Source of the DNA: Chloroflexota bacterium
Lineage (GTDB): Bacteria; Chloroflexota; Dehalococcoidia; JACPQK01
DNA: 5,868 nt
Assembly (NCBI GenBank): GCA_016190535.1
Contig: JACPQK010000138.1
Location: 1 to 5,868 of the forward strand
Direction of reading: 5' to 3'
The position numbers and the translations under genes were made by a program. This document shows, piece after piece, positions 5,573 to 5,868 of the stretch (its first letter is position 1; each line of letters begins with the position of its first letter). The notes under the pieces are model-generated. The model saw nothing but the letters and a program-made list of their open reading frames with translations, was not told the origin of the DNA and ran no database searches.

Positions 5573-5631
5573 GTCAAGGACCAGCCCCAGTGAATGTAAC
5601 ACGCCGAAGTTTGAAAGGGGTCGGTCGTTTC

Positions 5632-5650
5632 CCTCTCCCAAAGGGAGAGG
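5632..5650. repeat. hairpin repeat, copy 3 (stem CCTCTCCC/GGGAGAGG)
   Basis: The same 8-bp stem found at 3668 and 3927, here CCTCTCCC (5632-5639) and GGGAGAGG (5643-5650) with a 3-nt loop AAA. It starts 12 nt after the stop of the amino acid dehydrogenase on the minus strand, before the pncA promoter. The minus-strand sequence after it is GAAACGACC, so it lacks the U tract of an intrinsic terminator, though it could slow or protect the transcript end. Confidence 0.8.
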
Positions 5651-5662
5651 AGGTTGCTCCAG

Positions 5663-5868
5663 TTAGTCCACCGTTAGGCGGCGGATGCCCCGGACCGAGG
5701 CCAGGCGCTGCTCCACCAGGCGGTCGGCGGCCCGGGCGGTGGTGATGCCCTCGGCCTTGGCTATGGCCAGCACCCGCACCATAGTATCGTAGACCTCCGC
5801 CACCTTCTCCTGGGCCGCCTCCTCGTCATAGCCGGTAAGCTCGAAGGAGAGATTGATAAGCCCCCCGC
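5663..5868 (-). CDS. Leu/Phe/Val-type amino acid dehydrogenase, C-terminal fragment
   Basis: Only the last 67 residues and the TAA stop lie inside the window; the gene continues past the right edge. The fragment begins GGLINLSFELTGYDEEAA and continues through KVAEVYDTMVRVLAIAKAEG to AADRLVEQRLASVRGI. GG(L/V)IN followed by an EL-x-GY segment, a helix with IYDT-like sequence and AADR-x-x-E near the end is the pattern of leucine, phenylalanine and valine dehydrogenases in the Glu/Leu/Phe/Val family, which oxidatively deaminate amino acids with NAD(P). Substrate cannot be read from this end, since the catalytic lysines are in the missing N-terminal domain. Coding frame and composition look normal. 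It lies upstream of the NAD-salvage pair on the same strand, 150 nt from the pncA start. Confidence 0.75.
   Translation of the reverse strand, partial: GGLINLSFELTGYDEEAAQEKVAEVYDTMVRVLAIAKAEGITTARAADRLVEQRLASVRGIRRLTVD

Noticed and set aside
4563..5593. Long plus-strand open frames (4563-5105 and 5033-5593) opposite pncB and pncA
   Set aside because: They lie fully or mostly antisense to genes with complete catalytic motifs, have low-complexity His/Arg/Gly-rich translations, and resemble no family. They are the usual open shadows of GC-rich genes.
5513..5641. A 43-residue N-terminal extension of the nicotinamidase starting at a TTG
   Set aside because: It has no ribosome site in the right place, overlaps the hairpin and promoter-like boxes, and is not like the family N-terminus. 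The ATG at 5512 has AGGAGGT at ideal distance.

Overview
This 5.9-kb window is GC-rich bacterial DNA with tightly packed genes. A short rightward block (about 100-580) faces a long leftward stretch (631 to the right edge). Ordinary bacterial signals are present: Shine-Dalgarno sites, sigma70-like promoters, and GTG and TTG starts. The gene content (single-RCK KtrA/KtrB-type potassium uptake, short-form nicotinate phosphoribosyltransferase, a Leu/Phe/Val-type amino acid dehydrogenase, a small YtxH-like protein) and the decayed CCTCTCCC...GGGAGAGG intergenic repeats resemble Chloroflexota, possibly Dehalococcoidia. That placement is inference from impression, not a search result.

Layout. (1) Positions 1-126 hold no recognised gene, only a likely promoter. 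(2) Two small plus-strand genes, 127-354 and 356-580, are one base apart and encode a single-pass membrane protein and a YtxH-like protein. (3) A perfect 34-nt palindrome at 592-625 is a probable bidirectional terminator between the converging units. (4) A leftward operon reads trkH/ktrB (2145-3542), trkA/ktrA (1476-2135), pheA (631-1461), with gaps of 9 and 14 nt and a strong promoter at 3576-3604. (5) A 435-nt gap (3543-3977) carries the trkH promoter and a cluster of repeats, including a 121-bp element with terminal inverted repeats. (6) A leftward NAD-salvage pair, nicotinamidase (4976-5512) and nicotinate phosphoribosyltransferase (3978-4979), overlaps by 4 nt. (7) The right edge holds the C-terminal 67 residues of an amino acid dehydrogenase, also leftward.

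How the genes work together. The nicotinamidase makes nicotinate, which the phosphoribosyltransferase turns into nicotinate mononucleotide (the Preiss-Handler entry to NAD). The KtrB-like channel moves potassium under control of the nucleotide-binding KtrA-like subunit. PheA converts prephenate to phenylpyruvate and carries an ACT domain for feedback control; its place at the end of a potassium-uptake operon has no obvious metabolic reason. I found no defence system, CRISPR array, tRNA or rRNA. The least explained parts are the repeat cluster at 3660-3950 and the small membrane-protein pair at 127-580.
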